Shown piece by piece: positions 9,689 through 21,530 of a DNA stretch of 64,000 nt; position 1 is the first letter of the stretch, and each line of letters opens with the position of its first letter. The stretch spans positions 723,378-787,377 of the forward strand of contig JAOSJK010000001.1 in assembly GCA_027494135.1 (NCBI GenBank). Reading direction: 5' to 3'. The notes under the pieces were generated by a model, which did not search any database, was not told where the DNA came from, and saw only the letters and a list, made by a program, of their open reading frames with translations. Position numbers and translations under genes: made by a program. The DNA comes from Acidimicrobiia bacterium. GTDB taxonomy: Bacteria > Actinomycetota > Acidimicrobiia > IMCC26256 > PALSA-610.

Positions 9689-11150
9689 TGCGGCCCTGCC
9701 GAGTGCGCGCCGCTTCCTCGATCACCCTCGCGACCCTGAACAGCAGTGGCTCGGCCAGTGCCGGCGCGAGCACCTGCACGCCGAGAGGCAGCGGAGATCC
9801 CGCGCCGTCGTCCGTAGAGTTCGCCGTTCCGAAAGGGACGCTGATGGCCGGGTGCCCCGCGAGGTTGCTGGGAATGGTGCAGACGTCGCTCATGTACATC
9901 GCCAGCGGATCTGCGGTCTTCGCCCCGATCTCGAACGCGGCCGTCGGGGTGGTCGGCGAGAGCAGGACGTCGAAGCGCTCGTACGCTCGCTCGAAGTCGC
10001 GGATGATAAGGGTCCTCACCCGCTGCGCCTGTCCGTAGTACGCGTCGTAGTAGCCGGCCGAGAGAGCGTAGGTGCCGATCATTATTCGGCGCTTCACCTC
10101 CCGACCGAACCCGGCCTCGCGCGTGTTGGCGTTCATGGTGGCGGCGTCGTCGCCGTCGACGCGGAGGCCGTAACGAACGCCGTCGTAGCGCGCGAGGTTC
10201 GAGGAGGCCTCGGCCGGCGCGATGACGTAGTACGCGGGGAGCCCGTAGCGCGTCGACGGCACCGAGACGCGCTCGACCGTGGCGCCGGCTGCCTCGAGCG
10301 CGCTCGCTGCTCTCTCCACGGCGGCGCCGACGTCGGCGGAGATGCCTGCGGCGTCGGTCAGCTCCTCCAGGATGCCCACGCGCAGCCCGGCGGCGCCGCC
10401 CTCCAGGCCCTCGGTCGCCGAGACCATCGGGCCGGCGATCGAGGTCGAGTCGCGTGGGTCGTTTCCCGCGATGACGTCGTAGAGCAGGGCGGCGTCGGAG
10501 ACCGTGAGTGCCATCGGCCCGATCTGGTCGAGCGACGACGCGAACGCGACGAGCCCGTATCGCGAGACTGCACCGTAGGTGGGCTTCATTCCGACAACGC
10601 CGCAGAGTGCTGCGGGCTGGCGGATCGACCCGCCCGTGTCGGAGCCGAGCGCGAGCGCTGCGAAGCCGGCGGCGACGGCTGCGGCGGAACCACCGCTCGA
10701 TCCTCCCGGCACTCGTGTGGGGTCGTGCGGGTTGCGCGTCGGACCGAAGGCGGAGTTCTCGGTCGACGACCCCATCGCGAACTCGTCGAGGTTCGTCTTC
10801 CCCACGACGACAGCACCTGCGGCCCTGAGACGCTCCACGACCGTCGCGTCGTACGGCGGGCGCCAGCCCTCGAGTATCCGCGACGAGCAGGTAGTCGGGA
10901 TCGCCCGCGTGCAGAGATTGTCCTTCAGGGCCACGGGCACTCCGCAGAGCGGCCCGACCGGCTCACCACGCCCGATGGCGAGGTCGACCGAGTCGGCTGC
11001 GACGAGGGCCTGGTCGGCGAGGACGAGGTTGAAGGCGTGCAACTCCGGCTCGCGCTCGTCGATCACATCGAGATGCTCCTCGACAACCGACCTGGCCGAC
11101 CTGGTTCCGGAGCGAACGTCCTCGGCGATCGACGACGCCGGCCCGCTCAC
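9685..11150 (-). CDS. gatA: Asp-tRNA(Asn)/Glu-tRNA(Gln) amidotransferase subunit A
   Basis: Glutaminase subunit with the amidase signature. Lys sits in VALKDNLC, the Gly/Ser loop in [14 protein letters not shown], and the nucleophile serine region in [13 protein letters not shown]. The start is GTG 11150, overlapping the gatC stop. The last codons are shifted: as read, the frame runs through gatB antisense-free sequence with no stop. One missing G near 9700 would place TGA at 9687-9685 overlapping the gatB GTG, the usual arrangement. I therefore end it at 9685. About 488 residues, normal for the family. Confidence 0.92.
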
Positions 11151-11457
11151 GGCGCCTCGCCGAGTATGCGGGGCACCCGGAACCGCCCGTCCTCCGCAGC
11201 AGGAGCCGCCGCGAGCACCTCGTCACGCGGCAGCCCCGGGCTCGGAAGGTCGGCTCGCAGGACGTTGACGATCGGCAGCGGGTGCGAGGTGGGGGGACGC
11301 CGTCGGTCTCCAGGGCAGATATCTGCGCGGCGTGATCCAGGATCGCGCCGAGCTCCCCCGTCAGCTGCTCCTGCTCCTCGACTGTGAGGGCCAGCCGGGC
11401 GAGCCGTGCGACGTGCTCGACGTCGGCGCGCGAGATCCGGACGGAGGGTTCGCTCAT
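11147..11457 (-). CDS. gatC: Asp-tRNA(Asn)/Glu-tRNA(Gln) amidotransferase subunit C (one frameshift)
   Basis: Small subunit that stabilises GatA-GatB. The N-terminus has [18 protein letters not shown], typical of GatC, and the C-terminus [20 protein letters not shown]. The two halves are in different frames: a run of six C near 11295 should be seven, giving [16 protein letters not shown]. Restored length about 103 residues. The stop overlaps the gatA GTG start. A TAGACT hexamer eight bases before the ATG is a possible -10 element for the whole gatCAB operon. Confidence 0.88.
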
Positions 11458-11465
11458 GAGGATCG

Positions 11466-11471
11466 AGTCTA
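11466..11471 (-). promoter_or_regulatory. Candidate -10 element of gatCAB
   Basis: On the minus strand this reads TAGACT, fitting the actinobacterial TANNNT -10 pattern, eight bases before the gatC ATG. No good -35 was seen. A transcript starting 6-7 bases downstream would have almost no leader. Confidence 0.35.
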
Positions 11472-11550
11472 GGAGCGGGCTCCCGTCGCGCCCGATCCGG
11501 TTGCGGATGCCGGTGAGCGACCTCGACGCCCGGCACCGCCGGACCTAGTA

Positions 11551-11566
11551 TTGACCGAGCGGTCAA
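11551..11566. promoter_or_regulatory. Operator-like palindrome upstream of the SCP2-like gene
   Basis: TTGACCGAGCGGTCAA has perfect 7-base arms around a 2-base centre. The first six bases double as a good -35 (TTGACC), with CGTAAT 17 bases further on as a weak -10. The same arms recur at 15048-15063 upstream of the SDR gene. Arm length and spacing suit a TetR-family repressor dimer; the regulator itself is not identified in the window. Confidence 0.6.
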
Positions 11567-11594
11567 GTGCTGCCGTAATCAGGCATCGGGCATC

Positions 11595-11600
11595 AGGAGG
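11595..11600 (+). promoter_or_regulatory. Ribosome binding site fixing the GTG start at 11606
   Basis: A perfect AGGAGG five bases before GTG 11606. It decides the start of the SCP2-like gene against in-frame alternatives. Confidence 0.75.
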
Positions 11601-11605
11601 ATCAA

Positions 11606-12022
11606 GTGACCGAGAAGCATCCCTTCCTCGCAGACGCGTGGTTCGAGGCCGTCGAGGGCCTCATCTCACACCACACCGCGGGAACCTCCGCCGGGCCGGA
11701 CCTGCTCGTCAACATGCTGATCACCGAGACCCCCTTCGCAAGCGACCGCGAGCTCCACATGGGCGCTCAGGGCGGCTCGGCCCTCTTCGCCTCGGGTCAC
11801 CGCGAGGGCGCCGACGTGACGCTCACGACCGACTACGCGACCGCGGTGGAGCTCTTCGTCTCGGGCAACCCGCAGGCGGCAATGCAGGCATTCATGTCGG
11901 GCAAGGTCAAGGTCCAGGGCGACATGGCCAAGTTGATGATGGCCGGTCAGGGCGGCGGGGGCGCGCCCGGCGGGAACCCCGAGCTCACGGCGGCCATCCA
12001 CGAGGTGACCGCCACCGAGTAG
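11606..12022 (+). CDS. SCP2 sterol/lipid-binding domain protein
   Basis: A 138-residue intact protein starting at GTG. It looks like a stand-alone SCP2-type lipid carrier: acidic N-terminal helix, a central beta-sheet region (ADVTLTTDYATAVELFVSG) and the terminal MQAFMSGKVKVQGDMAKLM motif that closes the lipid pocket in this family. A Gly-rich stretch (GQGGGGAPGG) near residue 115 is unusual. The gene is preceded by a strong ribosome site and by an operator-like palindrome. That palindrome is shared with an acyl-CoA-dehydrogenase-pathway-like SDR 3 kb away, which suggests lipid breakdown (inference). Ligand unknown. Confidence 0.8.
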   Translation: MTEKHPFLADAWFEAVEGLISHHTAGTSAGPDLLVNMLITETPFASDRELHMGAQGGSALFASGHREGADVTLTTDYATAVELFVSGNPQAAMQAFMSGKVKVQGDMAKLMMAGQGGGGAPGGNPELTAAIHEVTATE

Positions 12023-12051
12023 GTGGGGGATAGGGTGGCGTCTCGTCCTGC

Positions 12052-13556
12052 CTAGGCGAGCACCCGGCGGTCGGCCGACCTGACGAACCCGGCCGCGATC
12101 ACGCCAATGACCGCAATCGCTCCACCTGCGGCGTAGGCGGTCGCGAAGCCGTTCGCGCCTGATCTCGTCGCCTCGATGGTCGTCAACACCTGTATGCCGG
12201 CGACCACGCCGATCTGGGAGACCATGGAGTGCGTCGCGCTGGCGATGCCGAGGTCGCCGGAGTCGACGGCGTTCGCCACCGACGACGAGAGGCTCGGTGA
12301 GGCCACCCCGAGGCCGAAGCCCGAGAGGGCGAGACCGGCGAAGACGAGACCTATCACCTCTCCCCGGGCCCCGAGAGAGAAGAGCAGCATGGAGACGACC
12401 ACGCACGCCGTCCCCGTCACTGCGGCCAACCGCTCACCGACTCGCACTGCCAGGTACCCCGCGGCCGGGGCGACGACACTGAAGACGAGCGGCCTGACCA
12501 GCATGGCGTAGGCGGTCATCGTCACCGAGTAGGCGAAGACGTCCTGCACGAGCCGCGGCGCGAGCATGAACCCACCCATGTACGCGAAGTTCGCCGCCGC
12601 CGTGGCGACGAGGGGTGCAGCGAAGTTCTTCCTGCGAAAGAACCCGAGCGGCAGGAGGGGGTGCTCGACCCGGCTCTCGACGCGCACGAAGAGCGCCAGC
12701 AGCGCCGGTGCGGCGACGCCCAGCAGCCCCACGGCGATCGGGTCCGACCAGCTCTCCCCTCCCCTCGCTGCAATCCGACGAGCGCGGCGATCGTCGCCAG
12801 GCCGAGCAGCAGTGCACCTGCCAGGTCGATCGGCTGCCGCTCCCTTTGCGGCGTCTCGTGGAGCACTAGCGCCGCTACCAGCACGGCGCCGAAAGCGATC
12901 GGCGCCTGGGCCACGAAGATCCACCTCCACCCGAACGCATCCACGACCGGGCCACCGACGACGAGGCCGATGACGGGGGCTCCGGCGCCGACCAGCGACC
13001 ACCACCCCATGGCCTTCACCCGATCCGACTCCGGGAACGCCTGCATTATCAGGGCCATCGACGTCGGAATCGTCGCCGACCCGGCGAGGGCCCCCAGGGC
13101 GCGGAGCCCGATTATCGAGGCGGCGCTCCAGGCGAACGCCGTCAGCCCCGACACCGCGGCGAAGGCGGCGAACCCGATCAAGTAGACGCGACGGTGCCCG
13201 TGCACGTCGCCCAACTTGCCGAGGAGCGGTGTCGCGAGCGCGAACGTGAGCATCGGCGCAGTGATGATCCAGCTCAGCGACGCCTTCGACGTTCCGAGGT
13301 CCTCGGCGATCGGCGAGATGGAGACCGCGAGGATCGTGATCGTGAAGCCGGCGGCGAAGTTGCCGGTCAGTGCCGTCAGGAGGACCCACCAGCGGTAGTG
13401 GTCGCTGGTGCGCACGCGGTGCCGGAGCCTCTCCCGCCACAGCGCAGGCCAGTTGACGACCGGCACCTCCTCGGTGCCCGGGTAGTCGCCGGGCCACGCC
13501 TCGTCGACGGGCGCGTCGGAGAGGTGCTCGGGTCGGTCGTCGGTCGGGCCGGACAT
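12052..13556 (-). CDS. MFS drug/solute exporter, DHA2 (14-helix) type (one frameshift)
   Basis: About 500 residues after correction. A hydrophilic N-terminal tail of ~55 residues precedes the first helix. Motif A-like GKLGDVHGHRRVYL lies between helices 2 and 3, and motif C-like GALAGSATIPTSMALIM sits further on. Helix count and the WRWIFVAQAPI segment fit the EmrB/QacA (DHA2) class. The frame changes near 12755 in a G-rich run (after GLQRGE), beyond which it continues SWSDPIAVGLLG to the end at 12052. Substrate cannot be predicted. No regulator gene is adjacent. Confidence 0.85.
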
Positions 13557-13893
13557 CGGGCTGCTCCCGGTCGCGACCGGCGGACGCGGCCAGGACCGGC
13601 GCCGAGCCTAGAGGAGTCGCTCGCGCAGACCCGAGGCGTCGCCGCTCCCGGCGTCGGCCTCCCACCCGCACACGATCCGACGATCTGCCTCGCGGCTCCG
13701 ACGGCCCCGGTCGCAGGGGACGTCCGAATCCGTTGCCCGGACGCTCGAGCGACGGACGCGTCGTCGCTCCGCGCGGCGTCCGGCGGATCACCACGGGCAC
13801 CCCAGAGATCTGCCGGCCGGTGCCGGCGACGGTCCCCTCACACCACCCACGCTCCCATCCGCCCTAGTCGGTTCGCACCGGTGCGGTGCGCTC

Positions 13894-13917
13894 CGGTCAC
13901 ACCCGTGTCAGTGACCG
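13894..13917. repeat. Inverted repeat CGGTCAC-N10-GTGACCG
   Basis: Perfect 7-base arms with a 10-base spacer, in the spacer upstream of the MFS gene. It could be a regulator site or a hairpin; nothing else in the window shares it. Confidence 0.5.
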
Positions 13918-14052
13918 TCACCTCGGGAGAGAGGGGACCGCTGGATGGTCACTGTCCGAGATCGAGCGCACGCTATCGGGCACTCGGCGTGGTCGCAAGG
14001 TGTCATGTTGCGACTCAGCGCGAGAGGTGTGGCCATTTCAACCACTATGAGT

Positions 14053-14079
14053 GGGGCGGAGAGGAGACCCCTCCGCCCC
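14053..14079. terminator. GC-rich hairpin downstream of the SDR gene
   Basis: GGGGCGGAG and CTCCGCCCC form a perfect 9-bp stem around a 9-base loop, about 20 bases past the stop of the minus-strand SDR gene. There is no clear U tract, so its activity as an intrinsic terminator is inferred. Confidence 0.6.
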
Positions 14080-14097
14080 CGGGCGCCGCAGCGCGGC

Positions 14098-14971
14098 TCA
14101 GCCGGTCAGCTTCGCGGCCTCCGTCGCCAGCTCGGCGACCGTCCAACGGTCACCCTTCTCGATCTTCTGGGCGAACTCCCACGACTGGACGCGCTGGACC
14201 GTGCCGCCCTGCACGAGGAACGTCTCGCCGGTCAGGGGGCAGTCGGCCGTCGCGAGGTACGCGACGAACGGGGGAGACGTTCGCGGGGTTCCAGACGTCG
14301 AAGCCCTCCTCGGGCGCCTTCACCACGTCTCCGAGGCCGGGGGTCGCCTCCGTCAGGCGCGTGCGCGCCGCCGGGGCGATCGCGTTGGACCGCACGCCGT
14401 AGCGCGTCAGCTCCTTCGCGCAGATCTGCGAGAGCGTCGCGATGCCCGACTTCGCCGACCCGTAGTTCGCCTGCCCGGGGTTGGAGAACAGACCCGAGGT
14501 CGAAGAGGTGTGGATGATCGACGCGTTGACCTCCTTGCCGGCCTTGGTCTGCTCCCTCCAGTACCCGGCCGCATGACGGGTCGGGCAGAAGTGGCCCTTG
14601 AGATGAACGTTGATCACCGCGTCCCACTCGTCCTCGGTCATGTTGATGATGACCCTGTCGCGCAGGATCCCGGCGTTGTTCACGAGCACGTGCAAGTCGC
14701 CGAAGGTCTCGACCGCCTGCCGCACCAGTCGCTCGGCGCCGTCCCACGTCGCGACGTTGTCACCGTTGACGACGGCTTCACCGCCCATCGCCTTGATGTC
14801 GTCCACGGTCTGCATGGCCGGCGAGGCGTCACCACCTTCACCGTGCATGTCGCCACCGAGGTCGTTGACCACGACCCTTGCGCCCTCGGCTGCGAAGAGC
14901 AGCGCGTGCTCGCGGCCGAGGCCGCGGCCCGCTCCCGTGATGATGGCGACGCGTCCGTCGAGTGAACCCAT
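14098..14971 (-). CDS. Short-chain dehydrogenase, (3R)-hydroxyacyl-CoA dehydrogenase-like (one frameshift)
   Basis: Classical SDR of about 290 residues with nucleotide-binding TGAGRGLG, the NNAGILRD motif, and catalytic Ser (TSSTSG) and Tyr-x3-Lys (YGSAK). VVVNDLGGDMHGEGG resembles the N-terminal dehydrogenase of peroxisomal multifunctional enzyme type 2. A run of five C near 14277 should be four; corrected, it continues FVAYLATADCPLTGETF to the stop at 14098. I start it at ATG 14971 (MGSLDGRVAIITG) with GGGAGA upstream. A TTGACCG/CGGTCAA palindrome lies about 80 bases upstream. Probably acts on acyl-CoA intermediates (inference). Confidence 0.83.
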
Positions 14972-15047
14972 GTCGTGTCTCCCGTGGCTCGTGGATTCGC
15001 AGGTCACCGCCGCGGGGGCGGGGATCGAGCGAATCGTACGCGCCGAC

Positions 15048-15063
15048 TTGACCGTCCGGTCAA
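15048..15063. promoter_or_regulatory. Operator-like palindrome upstream of the SDR gene
   Basis: TTGACCGTCCGGTCAA, perfect 7-base arms, identical arms to the site at 11551-11566 with a different 2-base centre. Read toward the SDR gene it offers TTGACC as a -35 and TACGAT at 15033-15038 as a -10, with a rather long 19-base spacer. Confidence 0.6.
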
Positions 15064-15076
15064 TCGGCGCGGGCTC

Positions 15077-16961
15077 TCAGACCGAGAGGGTGACCGTCGA
15101 GCCCCGCCGCACGCTCTCGTACGCGCCGGGATCCTGCGCCGTCACCTCGGCGTCGGGCTCGTATACCGGAAGGCTCGCCCGGAGTCCGGCGGCCCGGAGC
15201 GTCTCGTACGCCCCATCGACCGTCATCCCCACCACGTCGGGCACGTCGACGAGATCGGGCCCCTTGCTCACGTAGACGGTCACCTCCGAGTGGTACGGCG
15301 CCTCCGCGCCGCTCGCAGGCTCCGCCCTGATGACCAGGCCGCTGTCCACGTCGTCGCTGAACTCATCGACCCGGCTCCCGCGCAGGTCCGCATCGGCAAG
15401 GGCCTGCTCCGCCTGGTCCCACGAGAGGTCCTCTAGCGGCGGAACCGACACGGGAGCGTGCCCGTCGCTCACGACGATCGACACCGTCGCCTCAGGCTGT
15501 ACCTCGACGCCCGGACCCGGACTCTGGCTGATCACCCGTCCGGCGGGTATCCGCTCGTGGTACGCACCTTCGACGTCGGCGACGAGTCCGGCGTCGCTCA
15601 GCGCAAGCAGAGCGTCCTCCGCCTTCTCGCGCACCACGTCGGGGGACAGCGACCGGCGCCGGCCCCGTCGACACCACCAGGCGGACCTTCGAGTCTTCGC
15701 GCGCCCGGCTACCCGGGTCGGGGCTCTGGCTCAGGACGATCCCCGCGGGGTCGTCGGCCGAGCGTCGCTCCGCGACGGAGATCTCGAGTCCGGCCGCCTG
15801 CGCACCTGTGCGCGCGGCGCTCTCGGTGCGACCGACCAGCCCCGGAACCTCGACCCGATCCGAGCCGATCTGGGAGAGGGCAGCTGCGCTCAGTGCGATC
15901 GCCGCGATCAGAGCGGCGCTCACGAACCAGGGCACGAGCCGCCGGCGCGCGACCTTCGGTCTGCGTCCGCGCGGCGTGCTCCGACGTGTGGACGGCGGAG
16001 GGCGCATCGACTCCGGCAGCGGGGCGTCGGCATCCTGGTCGAAGGGGCGTGCGGGCTGAGCCACGTGGGCCCGGGTCGGGTGCGGATCCTCGCGCTCGGA
16101 TGTCCCGGGCAGGAGGAGCGGCGACGGGGGCGGGAGCGCCTCACCGGCGTCGGAGAGCGCGGCACCCATCGTCGCGGCGTCGGGGTAGCGGTCATCGGCC
16201 TCTATCCGACCGGCGCGGTCGATGACCGCGCGAAGCGGACCCAGCTCCGCGGGAGCGAGGATCGGGCGCTGCGTACGCGCCGCGAGAGTCCCGATCGTCG
16301 TGTCGGCGGCGAACGGGACGCGTCCGGTCACGCCCTCCACCAGAACGAGCGCAAGGGAGTACAGGTCGCTGCGGGCGTCGAGGGGTACACCCAGTGCCTG
16401 CTCGGGCGAGGCATACCTCGCGGTTCCGAGGACCGCACCCGCGGGCTCCGTCCAAGACGCCTCGGCCAGAGCGCGAGCCAGGCCGAAGTCGGCGACACGC
16501 ACGATGCCGTGCTCGTCGAAGAGGAGGTTCGCTGGCTTGATGTCGCGGTGGACTATGCCCCGCGCGTGGGCGTACTCGAGCGCGGCCGAGACGTCGCGAC
16601 CGATGCGGGCCGCCTGAGCCGGGCTGAGGCGCGTCCCCTCGTCGAGCATGGCCCGGAGGCTCCCTCCCGAGAGGAGCTCCAGGACCATGAACGGCACGTC
16701 TTCCTCGCCCCAGTCGTGCACGGTCATGATGTTGGGGTGGTGCAGCGACGCTGCCACCTGCGCCTCTGCACGGAACCTGCGCAAGAACCCCGAGTCGTCG
16801 GCCAGCGCGGCGTGCAGCACCTTCACCGCGACCCTGCGACGCAGCCGCGTGTCCTCGGCCACGTATACGCGGCCGCTCGCGCCGGTACCGATGGGCGCGA
16901 GGAGCCGATACCGGCCGGCGAGCACTCTCCCCGCGAGATCGCTCACCGACTGCCCGACCAT
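15077..16961 (-). CDS. pknB: Membrane Ser/Thr protein kinase with PASTA repeats, PknB type (one frameshift)
   Basis: An N-terminal Hanks-type kinase: G-loop IGTGASGRVYVAED, VAVKVL lysine, HRDIKPANLL catalytic loop, DFGLA, and RYASPEQAL after the activation segment. A Pro/Arg-rich juxtamembrane region follows, then one helix (WFVSAALIAAIALSAA) and four extracellular PASTA domains, each opening with a VP-like motif (VEVPGLVG, VAVPDVV, VSVPPLE, VDVPDVVG). A run of five C near 15660 should be four, which joins PASTA 1 to PASTA 2. Length about 628 residues. Such kinases sense muropeptides and tune cell-wall growth (family knowledge). Start ATG 16961 has TACCGT seven bases upstream. Confidence 0.9.
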
Positions 16962-16968
16962 GTGCCCC

Positions 16969-16974
16969 ACGGTA
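16969..16974 (-). promoter_or_regulatory. Candidate -10 element of pknB
   Basis: TACCGT on the minus strand, seven bases from the ATG at 16961; a transcript from here would be leaderless. Confidence 0.4.
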
Positions 16975-17045
16975 CCGGCCCGCGGCCCGCCGCCCGAGCC
17001 ATCGGGCACGGCCCCTACCGATCCCGGACAGGCCCGTCCCCCGGA

Positions 17046-17051
17046 TAGCGT
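17046..17051 (+). promoter_or_regulatory. Candidate -10 element of the gene at 17058
   Basis: TAGCGT, preceded by GGA and six bases before ATG 17058; fits a leaderless start. Confidence 0.4.
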
Positions 17052-17057
17052 CGCGAC

Positions 17058-17508
17058 ATGACGACGACCGGAGATCGCGAGCGCCGGACCGGCCGCGTCC
17101 TCGTCGTGGCCGGTGGCCTCGCGCTGGGAGTCGGCCTCTTCGTCGCGGCGGGGTTCCTCCAGGAGAACGAGACGAACGCACCTTCGCTCCCGAGCGCGAT
17201 AGAGCAGCTGATCCCCGAGCCCGGCACGGTCATCAGGCCCCAGGAAGACATCGGCGCCGACATGCGCGACGACCTCTTCGCCGTGATCCGCATCGACGGC
17301 AACGCCGTCGAGAACGAGATCCCCGAGGACCAGTACACGCGTGGTCGACCTCGGTCGCGTCTTCTTCCGTCCCGGCCCGGGCAAGGAGATCGACGCGCTC
17401 GCGCCCGGAGGCCACACGGCGACGGTTCTCTACTGGCCGCGCATCCAAGACCGCGACGCCGAGGAGACCGTGGTCCTCTCGTATACGTGGTCGTTCAAGG
17501 TCGGTTGA
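17058..17508 (+). CDS. Conserved-looking single-helix membrane or secreted protein, function unknown (one frameshift)
   Basis: About 150 residues. An arginine-rich start, one hydrophobic helix (VLVVAGGLALGVGLFVAAGF), then an extracellular domain containing PGTVIRPQEDIGADMRDDL and VIRIDGNAVENEIPEDQYT. The frame shifts near 17342 in TACACGCGTGGTCG. Restored, it reads on as VVDLGRVFFRPGPGKEIDAL and WPRIQDRDAEETVV, ending SYTWSFKVG at 17508. The RVFFRPG and SYTWSFKV strands suggest an all-beta domain. I do not recognise the family. It is divergent from pknB with only ~100 bases between them. Confidence 0.65.
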
Positions 17509-17509
17509 C

Positions 17510-19594
<2,085 letters not shown>

Positions 19595-20593
19595 TCAGGC
19601 GCCGATGGTCAGCTTGGTGGCGGCCGCCTGGTCGTGGACCCGCGCACCGATCTCCCGTGCCAGGACCATCGCACGCTCTGCCTGGCTCGGCCCGTGACCC
19701 GCCATGCCGCACGCGGGAGTGATCAGCGCCTGACTGCGGAGCTGCACGGGATCGCAGCCGCGCCGGGTCAGCTCACACCAGAGCTCCACCAGCGACTTCC
19801 AGAGAGGTGTTGCGTGCTCTCCCACGGGCCGGTCGGTGGGTACCGCCCCCCACGCGATCCAGCCGCCACCGTCGAGGTGTCGCGCGATCCAGCCTGCGCT
19901 CTCGACGAGGCCCTCGTGCACCTCGAGGCCCAGGATGCCTGGCCCCGCGTCGAGAGCGACCCGCAGGTCGCCACCCCCGCACACATGCACTCCGGTCACG
20001 GCACCGACCGATGCCAGGGCACCCGAGAGGAGATCCGTCGCCGCCTCGCGGTCGAGTGGAGCGTCGTTGTCACGCCAGGCGACGAGTCCCGGCTCGTCGA
20101 GCCAGAGCACCAGGGACGCGCCGGGGAGCCTCTCGGCGACGACGTGCTCGAGCGCCACCGCACGCTCGCGCACGGCGAGCACGGCCCGAGGGAACGCCCG
20201 ATCCACCGCGAGGCCGGCATCGGCCAGCGCGAGCCCGAGCGTGAGAGGCCCGCAGGTCTGCACCTTCACAACGCTCGGCGGGACGGCCGACCGCGCGGCG
20301 AGGTCGAGGAAAGCGAGGAGGCCTGCATCGTGCTCTGTGTCTATGACCGCTCGCAGCGGACCTTCCGCGCTCGCACCGGCCTCGAGAGTCCCGTCGATTC
20401 GGAGCTCGATCTCGGGCAGCACGCACGCGGCCTGGGCGATCATCCCCTCCCAGGGCGAGCGGCACGGAAGCTGCGGCGTCGCCGGCAGCTCGGGCAGGCA
20501 GCGCAGTACGAGAGCCGCGGCCGACCTCGGATCCACGTGCGGCAGGCTGCCGACCGCGGTGGCGAGGCCGGCGGAGAGGATGCTCGACGGCAT
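19595..20593 (-). CDS. MetE-like (cobalamin-independent methionine synthase C-terminal fold) protein
   Basis: An intact ~332-residue protein starting MPSSILSAGLATAVGSLPH at ATG 20593. It has the TIM-barrel features of the UROD/MetE C-terminal superfamily: TAVGSLPHVDP at the start, a VKVQTCGPLTLG strand, EPGLV, VHVCGGGDL and a late ITPACGMAGHG. His and Cys in VHVCGGG and ACGMAG match the zinc-ligand positions of that fold (family knowledge). It is half the size of true MetE, so it is probably a methyltransferase of unknown substrate. The window already has a full MetH. Located between ligA and mnmA, an arrangement common in actinobacteria. Confidence 0.78.
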   Translation of the reverse strand: MPSSILSAGLATAVGSLPHVDPRSAAALVLRCLPELPATPQLPCRSPWEGMIAQAACVLPEIELRIDGTLEAGASAEGPLRAVIDTEHDAGLLAFLDLAARSAVPPSVVKVQTCGPLTLGLALADAGLAVDRAFPRAVLAVRERAVALEHVVAERLPGASLVLWLDEPGLVAWRDNDAPLDREAATDLLSGALASVGAVTGVHVCGGGDLRVALDAGPGILGLEVHEGLVESAGWIARHLDGGGWIAWGAVPTDRPVGEHATPLWKSLVELWCELTRRGCDPVQLRSQALITPACGMAGHGPSQAERAMVLAREIGARVHDQAAATKLTIGA

Positions 20594-20602
20594 GAGGTCC
20601 GT

Positions 20603-20608
20603 AGTATA
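20603..20608 (-). promoter_or_regulatory. Candidate -10 element of the MetE-like gene
   Basis: TATACT on the minus strand, nine bases before ATG 20593; the best match to TATAAT among the hexamers noted in this window. Confidence 0.4.
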
Positions 20609-20649
20609 CGGGTGCCCCCGACCCTCCTCCAAGCGGAGACGCAACCTCG

Positions 20650-21518
20650 ATGTGGACGGCACGAGTCGCATGGGCTGCGCTGCCGTTCACGGCGGGCGCA
20701 GCGTGTGGCGACGCGCTCGCGAAGTGGTCGACTCCGGCTGCACTGGTCGCCGCAACGCTCCTGTGGGTCGCATGGGGCGCGGGGCTCGTCGCGCTGCTTT
20801 CACCGCGCCCGTGGGGATTCACCGTGCTCCGCGTCGCGAGCGCGGCTGCGGTGACCGTCACCGTCCTCGCTGCGCCCGGTCGGGGCAACACGACCATCGC
20901 GGTGGCTCTGGCCGGGGCCGTTGTCGCGGCAGCGGCGGCCTGCTCCTCGCCGGTCGCGCATGCGGCAGCGAACGCGGCGTCGTACGGACACGAGCAACGG
21001 TTCCCCCTGCGCGCTCCGACCCCGATAGCGGTGGTCGTCCTTCCGATAGCGCTGGTCGTGGTCGTCGCCGGCATCGCAGGCGGACCGCTGCTCGTTGCGA
21101 CGGGCACCGTGATCGGGGGATAGGGGTCTGCGCCGCAGGCATTGCAGTCGCCGCCGTGCTCGTCCGCTCGATCCACGGCCTCGCGCAGCGCTGGGTGGTG
21201 CTGGTGCCCGCCGGGATGGTCATCGCCGACCCGTTCACTCTCTCGGATCCCGTCCTCTTGCCGCGCGAGCAGATCATCTCGGTCAGGAGGCACTCCGTCA
21301 CCAGCCTGCCCGACGATGCGCTCGATCTGCGCCTGGGCACGCTCATGGGCTCTGTCGAAGTCCGACTCGCCGAGCCGGCGATGTTCGCACGCCGCCAACG
21401 CGCCGAGACCGCCGTGGTCGAATCTCTCGCGGCGCTGATCAGTCCGCTCCGCGCCGAGACCCTCATCGCAGCCGCGCGCTCGCATCCGCATTGCCGTCGG
21501 CGACGCCTAGCGGCCTGA
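20650..21518 (+). CDS. Multi-pass membrane protein, function unknown (one frameshift)
   Basis: Five or six hydrophobic helices in the first ~170 residues, then a soluble tail containing WVVLVPAGMVIADPFTLSDP and LPREQIISV. As read, the frame stops at 21121-21123. Adding one G to the GGGGG run before that stop joins it to the downstream frame (IGVCAAGIAVAAVLVRS...), giving about 290 residues. The tail resembles PH-like domains of actinobacterial membrane proteins (weak impression). It faces mnmA convergently and is divergent from the MetE-like gene. No function assigned. Confidence 0.65.
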
Positions 21519-21530
21519 CTCGCCACCGCG

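Larger units (their letters stand above)
13557..14097. other. Long intergenic region between the MFS and SDR genes
   Basis: About 540 bases without a convincing gene on either strand; the open frames here lack recognisable protein sequence. It holds a GGTCAC...GTGACC inverted repeat at 13894-13917 and a hairpin at 14053-14079 just past the SDR gene. The MFS promoter must lie in its left part, but I see no clear -10. Confidence 0.6.

Noticed and set aside
8628-11150. An 840-residue GatA-with-extension
   Set aside because: The extension is gatB read out of frame, caused by a missing base at the end of gatA.
9432-11387. Long plus-strand frame opposite gatA/gatB
   Set aside because: Shadow of GC-rich codon use; it lacks recognisable protein sequence, and the minus strand has clear gatA and gatB.
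13850-13900. tRNA-like GGTTCG motif in the long spacer
   Set aside because: No acceptor, D or anticodon arms could be paired around it.
13194-14402. 402-residue frame across the MFS start and the following spacer
   Set aside because: Arg/Pro/Gly-rich composition with no motif; it overlaps real genes on the other strand.
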